Assembly: GCA_041746135.1 (NCBI GenBank)
Contig: JBGTHQ010000020.1
Coordinates: 1-50,601, forward strand
Direction: 5' to 3'
Source of the DNA: Alg239-R122 sp041746135
GTDB taxonomy: Bacteria; Pseudomonadota; Alphaproteobacteria; Sphingomonadales; Sphingomonadaceae
DNA: 50,601 bases
The notes under the pieces were generated by a model, which worked only from the letters and a program-made list of their open reading frames with translations, did no database searches and was not told the origin of the DNA. The position numbers and the translations under genes are program-made. Shown piece after piece: positions 8,947 to 18,204 of the stretch (its first letter is position 1; the number at the start of each line of letters is the position of its first letter).

Positions 8947-10638
8947 TTAATCGGCGACAGCTTCAAAAAGATTATCCGGTCTGTTGTTCCCGCATGGAAG
9001 CGTGACACAGATCGTGTTCGCGCGGAAGTCCATTTCTCCTTTCGTCTTCCTTACCAGGTTTCTCACCAGGCGCAGAGAAAAACCGACCCCAAGTAGCGAA
9101 GGGGCATTGCCATCCTGATCGGCGGCAAAGTCTGGACTGCATAGCTCCTCTTCGGAACGACCGCTCATGTAAGAGGGCAAGGTGACCAGCATGAGTGCGC
9201 TTTGCATATTGGCCCTACCGTGAAAAGCGGCATAAAGTGTTTCTCCCGGTGCCGCAGACGTCACAAGTGTCGACAATAGCCGCATGATCATCCGTTCACT
9301 GGTGGCATGATCCAACCCGAAGCCATCGAAATCGTTCGAGAATTTATATATCAGTCGCTGATCCAGCGAATCGGGACTGGAAGTGCCCAGCCGATCGTCG
9401 ATCCGTGCGGACAGCCAGGCCACATCCGTATGGCCTTTGTCTGTTTCCACAACATCGCGGTCCAGCATCATGGCTGTGTCCAGATCTTCAAAACCGGAAA
9501 GCATGAAATTAGCGTCCTTCATGATTTCACGCGCAAGCGAACGGTATTCATAAGCTACGGGCCCGAACAATTGCTGTTCTATAATTTCTGCAAACCCTTG
9601 GATCGCATTGAGCGGGGTGCGCAACTCGTGCACCAGTTGTCGGACAGAATCGCTTCGCTGTCCGCCATATAATATATCGGTGCTCTCACCCGTATTCGGA
9701 CGGCGGATATTTCCGCGAAAGCCACAGAAGCGCCCTGTTGCTTTTTCGAAATAGGGTTGCGCATCGACTCGCCAACCACCCGTAATCTCGGCGGCTCCGC
9801 GCAATTGCAGCCTTGCTCCCTCTATCGGCATGCGCTGACGAAATGCCGCTGCCGCATAGCCATCCGGGCCGGAGCCATCCTTGTGAGCGGCACGGGAAAT
9901 ATTCGTTCCGTTTATAGCTCCAGCCGGTTCATAATTTGTCCAGATAATCTCACCGCTCTCATCCGTTTCGAAAGCGAAACGGTCGAGCAAAGGCGGTTTT
10001 ACTATCAGATATTCATCGCCGAGCGGCAATTGGGCATGTTCATAAGTGCTGCGCGTTTTGCGCAACGCTTCGATTTTCGCCACGATCTTGCCGATTTCGC
10101 GGCCGCCGATGTTACCGTTCAAAGCCGCTTCTTGTGAGGGAAAAGTTTCATTGGCAGTGCGCTGCCCGGTTGGTGCTTTGATCGCTTTTTCGTCTACAGA
10201 AGATGTCAGCGCCATATCTGTCATGCCGTAGCGCGCCAAGGTCTGCGATGTCAGGCGGCCTATGTCTTTTCGCGAACGCAGAAACCCTCTTGCCCGTACA
10301 GAAAAATCGGGAATTAATTGCGCCCAAGTCTGGTCGGCAAGCCGTGCCGCCTTGATGGCTGCGCTTGCAACCGAAGGTGTATCGGCTGCTAAATACTGTA
10401 CAAGGGGAGCGCTTTCGAGACGGCCTAAAATATTTTCTATGGCTTTTACGCGGTCGTTTTCGTCTACTATATGGCGCAACTGATGGATACGCGATAATCC
10501 TGCGGCCAATTGTAAAACAGAAAGCGTATGGGAACGCTGTGCCAGTATATCCACCAACTGCGCATATTGTATACGGGCGGCAGAGCCTGTCGGCACGGGT
10601 CCGTCGAGCACGGTTGCAAGGCGATCGTCAAAGAGCAT
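8947..10638 (-). CDS. Soluble sensor histidine kinase (PAS-like, HisKA; divergent ATPase domain)
   Basis: This is a 563-residue cytoplasmic sensor kinase with no signal peptide or membrane segment. Numbering here starts one residue earlier, at a TTG at 10641. Residues 1-210 are helical and unassigned. About 215-315 look like a PAS domain ending in FRGNIRR. The HisKA helix VHELRTPLNAIQGF places the phospho-acceptor at His338. The catalytic domain is divergent: the N box reads RLLSTLVTSA with no clear Asn, and the only glycine box is LGVGFSLRLVRNLV (about 517-530). ATP binding may therefore be weak or unusual. No response regulator gene is adjacent. A deacetylase-like gene follows. I prefer the ATG at 10638. 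Confidence 0.85.
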   Translation of the reverse strand: MLFDDRLATVLDGPVPTGSAARIQYAQLVDILAQRSHTLSVLQLAAGLSRIHQLRHIVDENDRVKAIENILGRLESAPLVQYLAADTPSVASAAIKAARLADQTWAQLIPDFSVRARGFLRSRKDIGRLTSQTLARYGMTDMALTSSVDEKAIKAPTGQRTANETFPSQEAALNGNIGGREIGKIVAKIEALRKTRSTYEHAQLPLGDEYLIVKPPLLDRFAFETDESGEIIWTNYEPAGAINGTNISRAAHKDGSGPDGYAAAAFRQRMPIEGARLQLRGAAEITGGWRVDAQPYFEKATGRFCGFRGNIRRPNTGESTDILYGGQRSDSVRQLVHELRTPLNAIQGFAEIIEQQLFGPVAYEYRSLAREIMKDANFMLSGFEDLDTAMMLDRDVVETDKGHTDVAWLSARIDDRLGTSSPDSLDQRLIYKFSNDFDGFGLDHATSERMIMRLLSTLVTSAAPGETLYAAFHGRANMQSALMLVTLPSYMSGRSEEELCSPDFAADQDGNAPSLLGVGFSLRLVRNLVRKTKGEMDFRANTICVTLPCGNNRPDNLFEAVAD

Positions 10639-10916
10639 CAATCGTTATGGTCCATATGGTTATGCAGGAATTCCCGGATCGCTTTATCGGCGGCTGGGAA
10701 TCGATATCAAAGTTAATTTAGCGTTACGTATCCTATTGCACTAGCGCATTGCGCATGCGTTTAAAGCGGAGATTTTATGGCGTTGCAATGTGGGACAATT
10801 GCGTTAAAAGATAATATTATTATAGATATGCCCTCGAAACCCACAATATGTTGCAATCAGAAATGCCAATTCGGCATACTGATGATACGAAAATAACTGT
10901 AAGGTAACAACAGGCT

Positions 10917-11390
10917 ATGGCTGCTACAAATCTGGACGATATCGATCGCAAGCTGTTGGCGGAACTTCAGGGGGAAGGACGCATTACCAATGTCGAACTC
11001 GCCGAACGGGTCGGTCTGACTGCCCCACCCTGCCTGCGCCGTGTGCGTGCGCTGGAGGAGGCGGGTGTGATCAAATCCTACCATGCGCATATTGAACCCA
11101 ATATGCTGGGGTTTGCCATTACCGTATTTGCGATGGTCAGTTTGAAAAGCCAGGCTGAAAACGATCTGCGTCAGTTCGAAGATCACATAAAAAATCTTCC
11201 CGAGGTCCGCGAGTGCCATATGCTGAATGGAGAAATAGATTTTATTCTTAAAATCGTGTCGCGCGACCTTCAGACATTTCAGGAGTTTTTGACGTCAAAG
11301 CTCACGCCAGCCCCCAATGTAGCAAGCGTGAAAACTTCTCTCACCATTCGCACCGCGAAATATCAACCTGGTGTACCCATAGATTTCTGA
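10917..11390 (+). CDS. Lrp/AsnC-family transcriptional regulator
   Basis: This 157-residue regulator has the standard Lrp layout. An N-terminal helix-turn-helix (about 8-55: LDDIDRKLLAEL, NVELAERVGL, CLRRVRALEEAGVI) is followed by a RAM ligand-binding domain (about 70-150) with HMLNGEIDFILKIVSRD. The family forms octameric or related assemblies that sense amino acids. The ligand here cannot be read from sequence. It stands alone behind a 278-base upstream region that also contains the histidine kinase promoter, and it is closed by a strong bidirectional terminator. Targets are unknown; autoregulation is common in the family. Confidence 0.94.
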   Translation: MAATNLDDIDRKLLAELQGEGRITNVELAERVGLTAPPCLRRVRALEEAGVIKSYHAHIEPNMLGFAITVFAMVSLKSQAENDLRQFEDHIKNLPEVRECHMLNGEIDFILKIVSRDLQTFQEFLTSKLTPAPNVASVKTSLTIRTAKYQPGVPIDF

Positions 11391-11417
11391 GCAAATTTTG
11401 AATGCGAAGAAACAAAT

Positions 11418-11446
11418 AAAAAGGGGGCAATATTTGCCCCCTTTTT
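11418..11446. terminator. Bidirectional rho-independent terminator
   Basis: A perfect 13-bp stem (AAAAAGGGGGCAA pairing with TTGCCCCCTTTTT) encloses a 3-base TAT loop. A-run and T-run flanks make it work on both strands. It separates the convergent lrp-type gene and the TPR protein gene. Confidence 0.93.
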
Positions 11447-11464
11447 GCAATTACGATTCGCATA

Positions 11465-12832
11465 TCAGACAGCAGGCATTTTTATAGCCTTATCTTTGCC
11501 CGTCACATCTTGTGGATTGTTCTGGTCGACCCACAGTAACCACATGTCCGCAAGTGGTTTACGATTACCCTGTACTTGCGAGAAAGCGGCACGGGCATCG
11601 ACATAATTGCCGAGATCCGCTTGGGCAATACCCAAGCGAGTTAACGCCCGGTCGCGGTCTATCTGGCCCTTGTCCAGCGCAAGCTGGTAAAGACTGGCCG
11701 CTTTGGCGGGCTCGTCATAGGCCAGATAAGCATCGCCGGTTGCCAAGGCAACTCGGCCGGTAGCCGATGATTGTGCGGATCTTTCAGCACCGGATAATCC
11801 ATTGCGGTCTTCCGAAATGGTGTTTTTTGCTGTGCTCAATGCTTCCTTAAAAAACACATCGCTCGTATTGACTACACCTTTAGCCATGCCTTCTTCAAGA
11901 ACGGCCGCCACTTCCCCCGGCAAACTTCGTGCATCGGCATTCGTGACATATTCCGCATAGTCACCGGCATCTTTTAAGGAGTCCGTTCTGCGCATAAGCC
12001 GCATTAGGTCAAGATTGGTTTGGTCATCATATTTCGCTTGGCGACGCAGCAGCGAGATAGCGGTATTCCAGCTATCGGGGCCGGGCGCAAATTTGGCATA
12101 ATTACGCGCCCATACCACAGCGTCGGGCGAATTCATAACCGAAGCGATATCGATCGCGCGGCTATATATCCGGTTCTTATCCAGCTGATTCTTCGGATCT
12201 GGGAGAGCCAGCGCTCGGGCAGCATATTGCAGGCCTTCCTGTGCAAGCGGCGCGTTTTCAGGGGTGATGGTCTTGCCGCCCGATGCGTTGATGGCACGAC
12301 TATATTTTACTTCTGACAACTGAAACAGAAGTGGGGCAGTTTCGTACCCCATGCCTAATGCTTTGGTGAGATACTCATCAGCTTTGGCAAAATCCTTGTT
12401 GTCGACAAGCGCCATCTCGCCCAATATGGATGTGTAGAAGCCGCGATCTTCTTGTGACACACGTGTGCTACCCAGCGCATACTCCAGACCCTTTTTCTTG
12501 TAACCATTATCGTTCGTTTTGGCTGCAAGGTTTAGATACATCTGACCAGTCAGGTATTTCTCATCATCGTTGGTGGTCAGAGGCTCTAGAACAGAAAGGG
12601 CTTGAGCGGTTGCGGCATGATCCGTACCGTTGAGCAATTCCTGAACTGTAATAATCTGCGCGCGATATTCCTTGCCCAATTCATAATTGGGTCCTTCTTG
12701 CGCATCTTTTTTGCCTTTTTTGTCTTTTTTCTGAAAGGCGTGTGCAGCATCTGTGGGGACCACAATGGCGAGTGCAGGGGTTGAACCCACCGCAATTGCT
12801 AAAGCCAATGAAAACCGGGAAGTAAGACGCAT
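11465..12832 (-). CDS. Secreted TPR-type repeat protein, unknown function
   Basis: The product is 455 residues from the ATG at 12832. I chose it over the ATG at 12844 because GGAGA lies 7 bases before it. It begins with a signal peptide (RLTSRFSLALAIAVGSTPALA), then a Lys-rich patch (QKKDKKGKKDAQ) and a long all-helical region. Several tetratricopeptide-like helical pairs can be recognised, notably about residues 365-430 (LATGDAYLAYDEPAKAASLYQLAL; ALTRLGIAQADLGNYVDARAAFSQV). It is probably a periplasmic scaffold. A perfect EcfG-type promoter lies about 135 bases upstream, suggesting control by the general stress response. No partner gene is adjacent. The function is unknown. Confidence 0.8.
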   Translation of the reverse strand: MRLTSRFSLALAIAVGSTPALAIVVPTDAAHAFQKKDKKGKKDAQEGPNYELGKEYRAQIITVQELLNGTDHAATAQALSVLEPLTTNDDEKYLTGQMYLNLAAKTNDNGYKKKGLEYALGSTRVSQEDRGFYTSILGEMALVDNKDFAKADEYLTKALGMGYETAPLLFQLSEVKYSRAINASGGKTITPENAPLAQEGLQYAARALALPDPKNQLDKNRIYSRAIDIASVMNSPDAVVWARNYAKFAPGPDSWNTAISLLRRQAKYDDQTNLDLMRLMRRTDSLKDAGDYAEYVTNADARSLPGEVAAVLEEGMAKGVVNTSDVFFKEALSTAKNTISEDRNGLSGAERSAQSSATGRVALATGDAYLAYDEPAKAASLYQLALDKGQIDRDRALTRLGIAQADLGNYVDARAAFSQVQGNRKPLADMWLLWVDQNNPQDVTGKDKAIKMPAV

Positions 12833-12965
12833 AAAAATCTCCATAATGTGGCGAATATCCTGTCCGCCGTTTTTATCATATTATCGTACTGCCATGATGC
12901 ACTAGCGGCGCTGACAATATCGAGTTACCAGCTTTTGATACGGGGAACACGCTTAATAACGGTTG

Positions 12966-12990
12966 AACGGGTATAGTGTTGGGTAGTTCC
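12966..12990 (-). promoter_or_regulatory. EcfG (general stress response sigma) promoter, perfect consensus
   Basis: On the minus strand GGAAC (12990-12986) is followed by exactly 16 bases and CGTT (12969-12966). This is the consensus for sigma-EcfG, the general stress sigma factor of Alphaproteobacteria. It points at the TPR protein gene, whose start codon is at 12832, giving a leader of about 125 bases. No other gene lies between. The match is complete at all nine defined positions. Confidence 0.7.
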
Positions 12991-13058
12991 AAAAATCTTT
13001 CCAGGCTGGTACGCCAAGAGGTTGGCAATCACACGCAAACAGTCTTACTGAGGACCTC

Positions 13059-13817
13059 ATGATAGCACTTATTTCTCCTGCCAAATCTTTGGACTTTAAC
13101 AGCCGCTTGGAAAATGCTGCCGTCAGCGAGGCACGGTTTGAGATTAAAACGAACAGGTTGGTGTCGGCAGTGTCGAACCTGTCAAAAAAGAAACTTAAGC
13201 AAATCATGCCGGTATCAGAGGCTTTGATCGATCTGAATTATGGCAGATACAAGGATTTTTACGAGCAGGAGGAGCGCCAGGCGATTTATGCTTTTTCTGG
13301 CGATGTTTACGCAGGGTTCGAGGCGCGTACGTTGGATGAACCCGCAATCAATTTTGCGCAGAACCATCTGCGCATCTTGTCTGGTCTATATGGACTTTTA
13401 AGGCCCCTCGACAGGATTCGGCCCTATCGGCTGGAGATGGGCACACAGTGGGCGCCACGCTATACATCACTGGTTGATTTCTGGGGGCACGATATTGCAG
13501 TGCAACTGTCCCGCGATCTGGAAGAAGCCGGTAGCGATACAATCATCAATCTCGCCTCTCAGGAATATTTTGCCAGCGTGCGCAAGGGCAAGGCGAAGCT
13601 CGATGCCAGAATTGTCGATGTCGACTTTCGGCAGAGCGGCCCTGACGGTCCTCGGTTTATCAGCTTTGCCGCCAAACGTGCACGCGGCATGATGGCGCGC
13701 TATATTTGCGAACACAGGCTGACGGATGTGGAATCCCTGAAAAGTTTCGAGAGCGATAGCTATCGTTTCGATGCGAAAAATAGCGAAGACAATCTGCTGA
13801 AATTTATCCGCGTTTGA
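13059..13817 (+). CDS. yaaA: Peroxide stress protein YaaA (DUF328/UPF0246)
   Basis: This 252-residue protein matches YaaA from end to end: the N-terminal LISPAKSLDF, then NGR-like LNYGRYKDFYEQE, FSGDVYAGF, LSGLYGLLRPLDRIRPYRLEMG, LASQEYFASV and a C-terminal ARGMMARYICEHR. In E. coli YaaA lowers free iron and limits Fenton damage during hydrogen peroxide stress, and the fold binds DNA. The ATG has GAGG 5 bases upstream. The stop overlaps the TTG start of the following SDR gene (TTGA), so the two are translationally coupled. Whether the SDR is part of peroxide defence is not known. Confidence 0.95.
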   Translation: MIALISPAKSLDFNSRLENAAVSEARFEIKTNRLVSAVSNLSKKKLKQIMPVSEALIDLNYGRYKDFYEQEERQAIYAFSGDVYAGFEARTLDEPAINFAQNHLRILSGLYGLLRPLDRIRPYRLEMGTQWAPRYTSLVDFWGHDIAVQLSRDLEEAGSDTIINLASQEYFASVRKGKAKLDARIVDVDFRQSGPDGPRFISFAAKRARGMMARYICEHRLTDVESLKSFESDSYRFDAKNSEDNLLKFIRV

Positions 13818-14515
13818 GCAATTCAGCGGTCATTATCGGTGCGAGCGGCGGTATCGGCGGGGCGATTGCCGATGCTCTTGAAGAAGAAGGCCAGTATGGC
13901 AGCGTTATACGTTTTTCGCGCAGTGCCAATGGCGACGCACATATCGACATTACCGATGAGTCCAGTATCGAACTGGCCGCATCGTACGTGAAAAGCCAGA
14001 ACGTTGCACCCAGTCTTGTTCTTGTCGCCAGCGGCTTGCTGCACAACGGCTCGAACGGACCGGAAAAAAGCCTGCGCGAACTCAATATGGACTGGCTGCT
14101 GCAAAATTACGCCGTCAATGCGGTGGGCCCTGCCCTTATTGCGAAGCATTTCCTCCCGCTCATGCCCGTCAGAGAGCAGTGCGTCTTCGCCGCCATCGGC
14201 GCGCGGGTGGGCAGCATATCGGATAACCGGCTGGGCGGATGGTATGGCTATCGCGCGGCAAAGGCGGCGCTGAACATGATGATCCGCAATATTTCCATCG
14301 AATGGCGCCGCAAGAACGAGCGCAGCATTGCCGTAGCGCTTCACCCCGGCACTGTCGATACGGCCCTCAGCAAGCCATTTCAGGGCAATGTTCCGCGCCC
14401 CAAACTCTTCGATACCGAACGTGCAGCTTTGCAGCTTGTCGGCGTTCTGGACAACCTCAAACCCCTGGATAGCGGACGCATATTCGGATGGGATGGCGAA
14501 GAGATTCATCCCTAA
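13814..14515 (+). CDS. Short-chain dehydrogenase/reductase (CsgA-like SDR)
   Basis: This 233-residue classical SDR has the nucleotide-binding motif GASGGIGGAIA (residues 9-19), Asn102 in NYAVNAVG, a catalytic Ser (about 134, ARVGSIS) and YGYRAAK (Tyr146, Lys150), so the catalytic tetrad is complete. After the active site, HPGTVDTALSKPF is typical of the C-signal/CsgA-like subgroup. It starts with TTG, overlapping the yaaA stop by four bases. The enzyme should be a cytosolic NAD(P)-dependent oxidoreductase. Its substrate is unknown. Confidence 0.9.
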   Translation: MSNSAVIIGASGGIGGAIADALEEEGQYGSVIRFSRSANGDAHIDITDESSIELAASYVKSQNVAPSLVLVASGLLHNGSNGPEKSLRELNMDWLLQNYAVNAVGPALIAKHFLPLMPVREQCVFAAIGARVGSISDNRLGGWYGYRAAKAALNMMIRNISIEWRRKNERSIAVALHPGTVDTALSKPFQGNVPRPKLFDTERAALQLVGVLDNLKPLDSGRIFGWDGEEIHP

Positions 14516-14645
14516 AGAATATTGCCCTGCCCTGCGCATAAAAAACTGTTGAAAAAAGCCTGATTTTAGCCATTGAAGCTGGCAATATGCCTGGCCCTGC
14601 CCTAAAGTCGCAAATCAAGATTTCCATAGCTGAAAAGGCCTGTTT

Positions 14646-17423
14646 GTGAGCGAAGAAACCACCGTCGCACCTCCATCCGAAATCGAACGGATCGATATCG
14701 TCGACGAGATGAAAACAAGCTATCTCGATTACGCGATGTCCGTGATCGTCAGCCGTGCGCTGCCCGACGTGCGCGACGGTCTGAAACCCGTACATCGCCG
14801 CATTCTCTATGCATCGCAGGAAGGCGGCTTTGTGGCAGGGCGCCCCTACCGTAAATCGGCAAAGATCGTTGGCGATGTGATGGGCAATTATCACCCGCAT
14901 GGCGATAGCGCGATTTACGATGCCCTGGCCCGCATGACTCAGGATTGGTCGCTGCGCGTACCGCTGATCGATGGTCAGGGCAATTTCGGTTCGATGGACC
15001 CCGATCCGCCGGCATCCATGCGGTATACCGAAGCTCGTCTGGCCAAGGTCGCCAACAGTCTGCTTGCCGATCTCGACAAGGATACGGTCAATTTCACGCC
15101 GAACTACGACGCGTCACGAAGCGAACCCCAGGTTCTGCCTGCACGTTTCCCCAATCTTCTCGTCAACGGTGCGGGCGGTATTGCGGTCGGTATGGCGACC
15201 AATATCCCGCCACACAATTTGGGCGAAGTCATCAACGCCTGCCTCGCCTATATCGATAATGGCGCCATTACGATCGACGAGTTGATCGAAATTATCCCCG
15301 GTCCCGATTTTCCGACGGCGCCGCTGATCCTGGGTCAGGCGGGTGCGAAATCAGCCTATCATGATGGCAAGGGTTCGATCATGATGCGGGCGCGCCACGA
15401 AATTGAGGAGCGCCGTGGTGACAGGCAATCGATTATTCTGACTTCAATCCCCTTTCAGGTCGGCAAAAACGGGCTCGTCGAAAAAATCGCCGACGCCGCC
15501 AAAGACAAAAGGATAGAGGGTGTTGCCGATATCCGCGATGAATCGAGCCGTATGGGCGTGCGGGTTGTTATCGAGCTCAAGCGCGATGCGACCCCCGATG
15601 TGGTGCTCAATCAGTTATGGCGGCATACGCCCGCACAATCGAGCTTCCCGGCCAACATGCTTGCGATACGCGGCGGACGGCCCGAAGTGCTCAACCTGCG
15701 CGATATTATCGAGGCCTTCGTCAAGTTCCGCGAGGAAGTCATTACACGGCGGACCAAGTTCGAGCTAAACAAGGCGCGGGAACGCGCGCATATCTTGCTC
15801 GGCTTGGTTATTGCTGTCACCAACATGGACGAAGTCGTGCGCCTCATCCGCGCCTCGTCCAGCCCGGCGGAAGCGCGCGAAGCCTTGCTCGCCCGCGAAT
15901 GGCCGGTGGCGGAGATCGCCCAGTATATCCAGCTGGTCGAAGCGATAGAGACAGAGATCGAGGGCGACACCTACAATCTATCGGAAATACAGGTAAAAGC
16001 TATTCTCGACCTTAGGCTACATCGCCTGACGGCATTGGGCCGCGACGAGATCGGCGACGAGCTGAAAGAGCTCGCGGTCAAGATTGCGGAATATCTCGCC
16101 ATACTGGGTGACCGCGTCAAACTTTATGAAGTTATCCGCGAAGAACTGATTGCCGTGCGCGACGAATTCGCGACTCCGCGCCTGTCCGAAATCGCCCCGG
16201 CCTGGGACGGGCTTGACGACGAAGATTTGATGGAACGCGCGGATATGGTCGTGACCGTCACCCATGGCGGCTATATCAAACGTACCGCGCTAGACACTTT
16301 CCGCTCGCAAAATCGTGGCGGCAAAGGCCGCGCCGGTATGGCTACAAAAGACGAGGATGCCGTTGTAGAGTTGTTCGTGACTTCCACGCATACGCCGGTT
16401 CTGTTTTTCTCGACGCACGGGAAAGTTTACCGCCTGAAAGTGTGGAAACTGCCCGAAGGCGGACCGCAAACCAAAGGACGGCCGATGGTCAACCTTTTGC
16501 CACTGGCCGAAGGTGAGATGATAACCAACGTCCTGCCGCTTCCGGAAGACGAAACCGAATGGGAAAATCTCAACATTTTGTTCGCCACGTCGCAGGGTAT
16601 GGCCCGGCGCAACAATATGGATGCCTTCACCAACATTCCCTCCAACGGCAAGTACGCGATGGGCTTTGTCGAGGGCAGCGGTGATCAACTGATCGGCGTC
16701 ACCCTGCTCAACGAAACGCAGGAAGTGTTTCTGGCAAGCTCTGGAGGCAAATCGATACGGTTTGCCGCAACAGATGCCCGCGAAACGAAAAGCCGGACAG
16801 GCATCGGTGTGCGCGGCATGACGCTAAAACAGGGCAATGATGTTGTATCGCTGGCGATATTAAACACTACAGATACGACGGCAGAAGAGCGTGAAGCCTA
16901 TCTGCGCGCAGCACCATGGAAGGATAATGATAACGAACCTGAGCTTTCGCCCGAGCGGATGGCCGAATTGGCAGAGCGGGAAGAATTTATCCTGACCGTA
17001 TGTGCCAACGGATTTGGCAAGATTTCCTCCGCCTATGAATACCGCACGATCAAACGTGGCGGTCAGGGCGTCGCCAATATCGACCTGTCAGGCAAGTTCC
17101 TGAAACGTAACGGTAAAGTGGTTGCCAGCTTCCCGGTTACGCATGGCGATCAGCTCATGCTGGTAACGGACCAGGCAAAACTTATTCGTATGCGGATCGA
17201 TTTCAGACATCTGCTTGAAGACAGCGATAATGGCTTCCGCATTATCGGACGCGGTTCAGCCGGTCTGAAAATCTTCGATGTCGCCAAAGGCGAAACCGTC
17301 GTGGGTGCCGCGAAAATCGATGAGGAAGAAGAGCCCGAAAACGAAGCGGAAGAACTGGTCGCCGCCGAATTGGAAGAGGAGTTGACGCCAACGCAAGATA
17401 CGGATGATACGGCATCCGAATAA
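14646..17423 (+). CDS. gyrA: DNA gyrase subunit A
   Basis: This is the 925-residue GyrA subunit, which breaks and rejoins DNA during negative supercoiling. The N-terminal catalytic domain contains the helix VKPVHRRILY-type segment, the quinolone-determining region GDVMGNYHPHGDSAIYDALARM (Ser88 and Asp92, both in the drug-sensitive state) and the active tyrosine Tyr127 in ASMRYTEARL. The C-terminal beta-pinwheel carries the GyrA box as QNRGGKG, which separates it from ParC. The protein ends in an acidic tail rich in Glu and Asp. The start is a GTG. The 130-base upstream region has a 10-base direct repeat (GCCCTGCCCT at 14524 and 14594). The gene is monocistronic. Confidence 0.97.
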   Translation: MSEETTVAPPSEIERIDIVDEMKTSYLDYAMSVIVSRALPDVRDGLKPVHRRILYASQEGGFVAGRPYRKSAKIVGDVMGNYHPHGDSAIYDALARMTQDWSLRVPLIDGQGNFGSMDPDPPASMRYTEARLAKVANSLLADLDKDTVNFTPNYDASRSEPQVLPARFPNLLVNGAGGIAVGMATNIPPHNLGEVINACLAYIDNGAITIDELIEIIPGPDFPTAPLILGQAGAKSAYHDGKGSIMMRARHEIEERRGDRQSIILTSIPFQVGKNGLVEKIADAAKDKRIEGVADIRDESSRMGVRVVIELKRDATPDVVLNQLWRHTPAQSSFPANMLAIRGGRPEVLNLRDIIEAFVKFREEVITRRTKFELNKARERAHILLGLVIAVTNMDEVVRLIRASSSPAEAREALLAREWPVAEIAQYIQLVEAIETEIEGDTYNLSEIQVKAILDLRLHRLTALGRDEIGDELKELAVKIAEYLAILGDRVKLYEVIREELIAVRDEFATPRLSEIAPAWDGLDDEDLMERADMVVTVTHGGYIKRTALDTFRSQNRGGKGRAGMATKDEDAVVELFVTSTHTPVLFFSTHGKVYRLKVWKLPEGGPQTKGRPMVNLLPLAEGEMITNVLPLPEDETEWENLNILFATSQGMARRNNMDAFTNIPSNGKYAMGFVEGSGDQLIGVTLLNETQEVFLASSGGKSIRFAATDARETKSRTGIGVRGMTLKQGNDVVSLAILNTTDTTAEEREAYLRAAPWKDNDNEPELSPERMAELAEREEFILTVCANGFGKISSAYEYRTIKRGGQGVANIDLSGKFLKRNGKVVASFPVTHGDQLMLVTDQAKLIRMRIDFRHLLEDSDNGFRIIGRGSAGLKIFDVAKGETVVGAAKIDEEEEPENEAEELVAAELEEELTPTQDTDDTASE

Positions 17424-17437
17424 TCCGGTTTGAAACC

Positions 17438-18094
17438 TTAAGCCAGTCGTTTGCGCAGGGTCTGCACGACACCGGTACAGATCAGGAACTGTCCGAAATA
17501 ATAGAGCGGCCAGATCGCATACTCAGGAATATCGGTCCCCGACAAAAGGCCGTCTTGCGCAAATATCAGCAGGTCCGATGCCACGAACAGTAGCGCGCCC
17601 GCGCCGACCCGGTAGCGCGGGAACGAACTGGTCCACGCCATTGCCGCCATGATCGCCAGAAATGCCGCGTAAATACCGATGCCGACCATTATGTCAGAAT
17701 CCTGTGGCAAAACGGACGCTAAGAAAATAACCACCGGCACCAGAATAATCGCGAATGCAAGTTGGGTAGGCGCAAGGCTCGCACGTCTGTTTCGCCAGTA
17801 CAGCACGATCGCCACAACATGCGCAATTGCAAACGGAATTGCGCCCCAGAACATATCCAGCATGATCAACATATCGCCGATCGCCGAAAATACCATGACC
17901 GCCGCCAGCAGTCGCCCATCGGTGCAAGGAGCACGAGTAACCGCGTATAAGGCGAGAAAGAAGGTGCCTGCTCCCTTCCATGGCATCAGGAACAGTTCGC
18001 CGATCGAATTATCGCGCACGACATAATAGCTGATCGCGAAAATAAGGCTGAGCAGAAGATAGGGCCGCGATTCCACGAATGCGCGCTTCACCAT
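17438..18094 (-). CDS. Lysoplasmalogenase (YhhN/TMEM86 family membrane protein)
   Basis: This 218-residue polytopic membrane protein has about eight hydrophobic helices and belongs to the YhhN/TMEM86 family. Animal TMEM86B hydrolyses the vinyl ether bond of lysoplasmalogens, and the family is annotated on that basis. The typical polar positions are visible within membrane segments: FSAIGDMLIML and FVASDLLIFAQDG, the two Asp-containing helices expected at the active site. It converges with gyrA and is divergent from trmFO. Whether the organism makes plasmalogens is not shown by this window, so the true substrate may differ. Confidence 0.85.
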   Translation of the reverse strand: MVKRAFVESRPYLLLSLIFAISYYVVRDNSIGELFLMPWKGAGTFFLALYAVTRAPCTDGRLLAAVMVFSAIGDMLIMLDMFWGAIPFAIAHVVAIVLYWRNRRASLAPTQLAFAIILVPVVIFLASVLPQDSDIMVGIGIYAAFLAIMAAMAWTSSFPRYRVGAGALLFVASDLLIFAQDGLLSGTDIPEYAIWPLYYFGQFLICTGVVQTLRKRLA

Positions 18095-18204
18095 GATATT
18101 TGCCCCCCTTTGTGTCGCTGTTATATTGACGCCGTGATATTAGCGCCTAAACCGATGGCCGAATAGCCACAGGGATATGGCAATAAAAGCTAAAGGCAAG
18201 ATGA

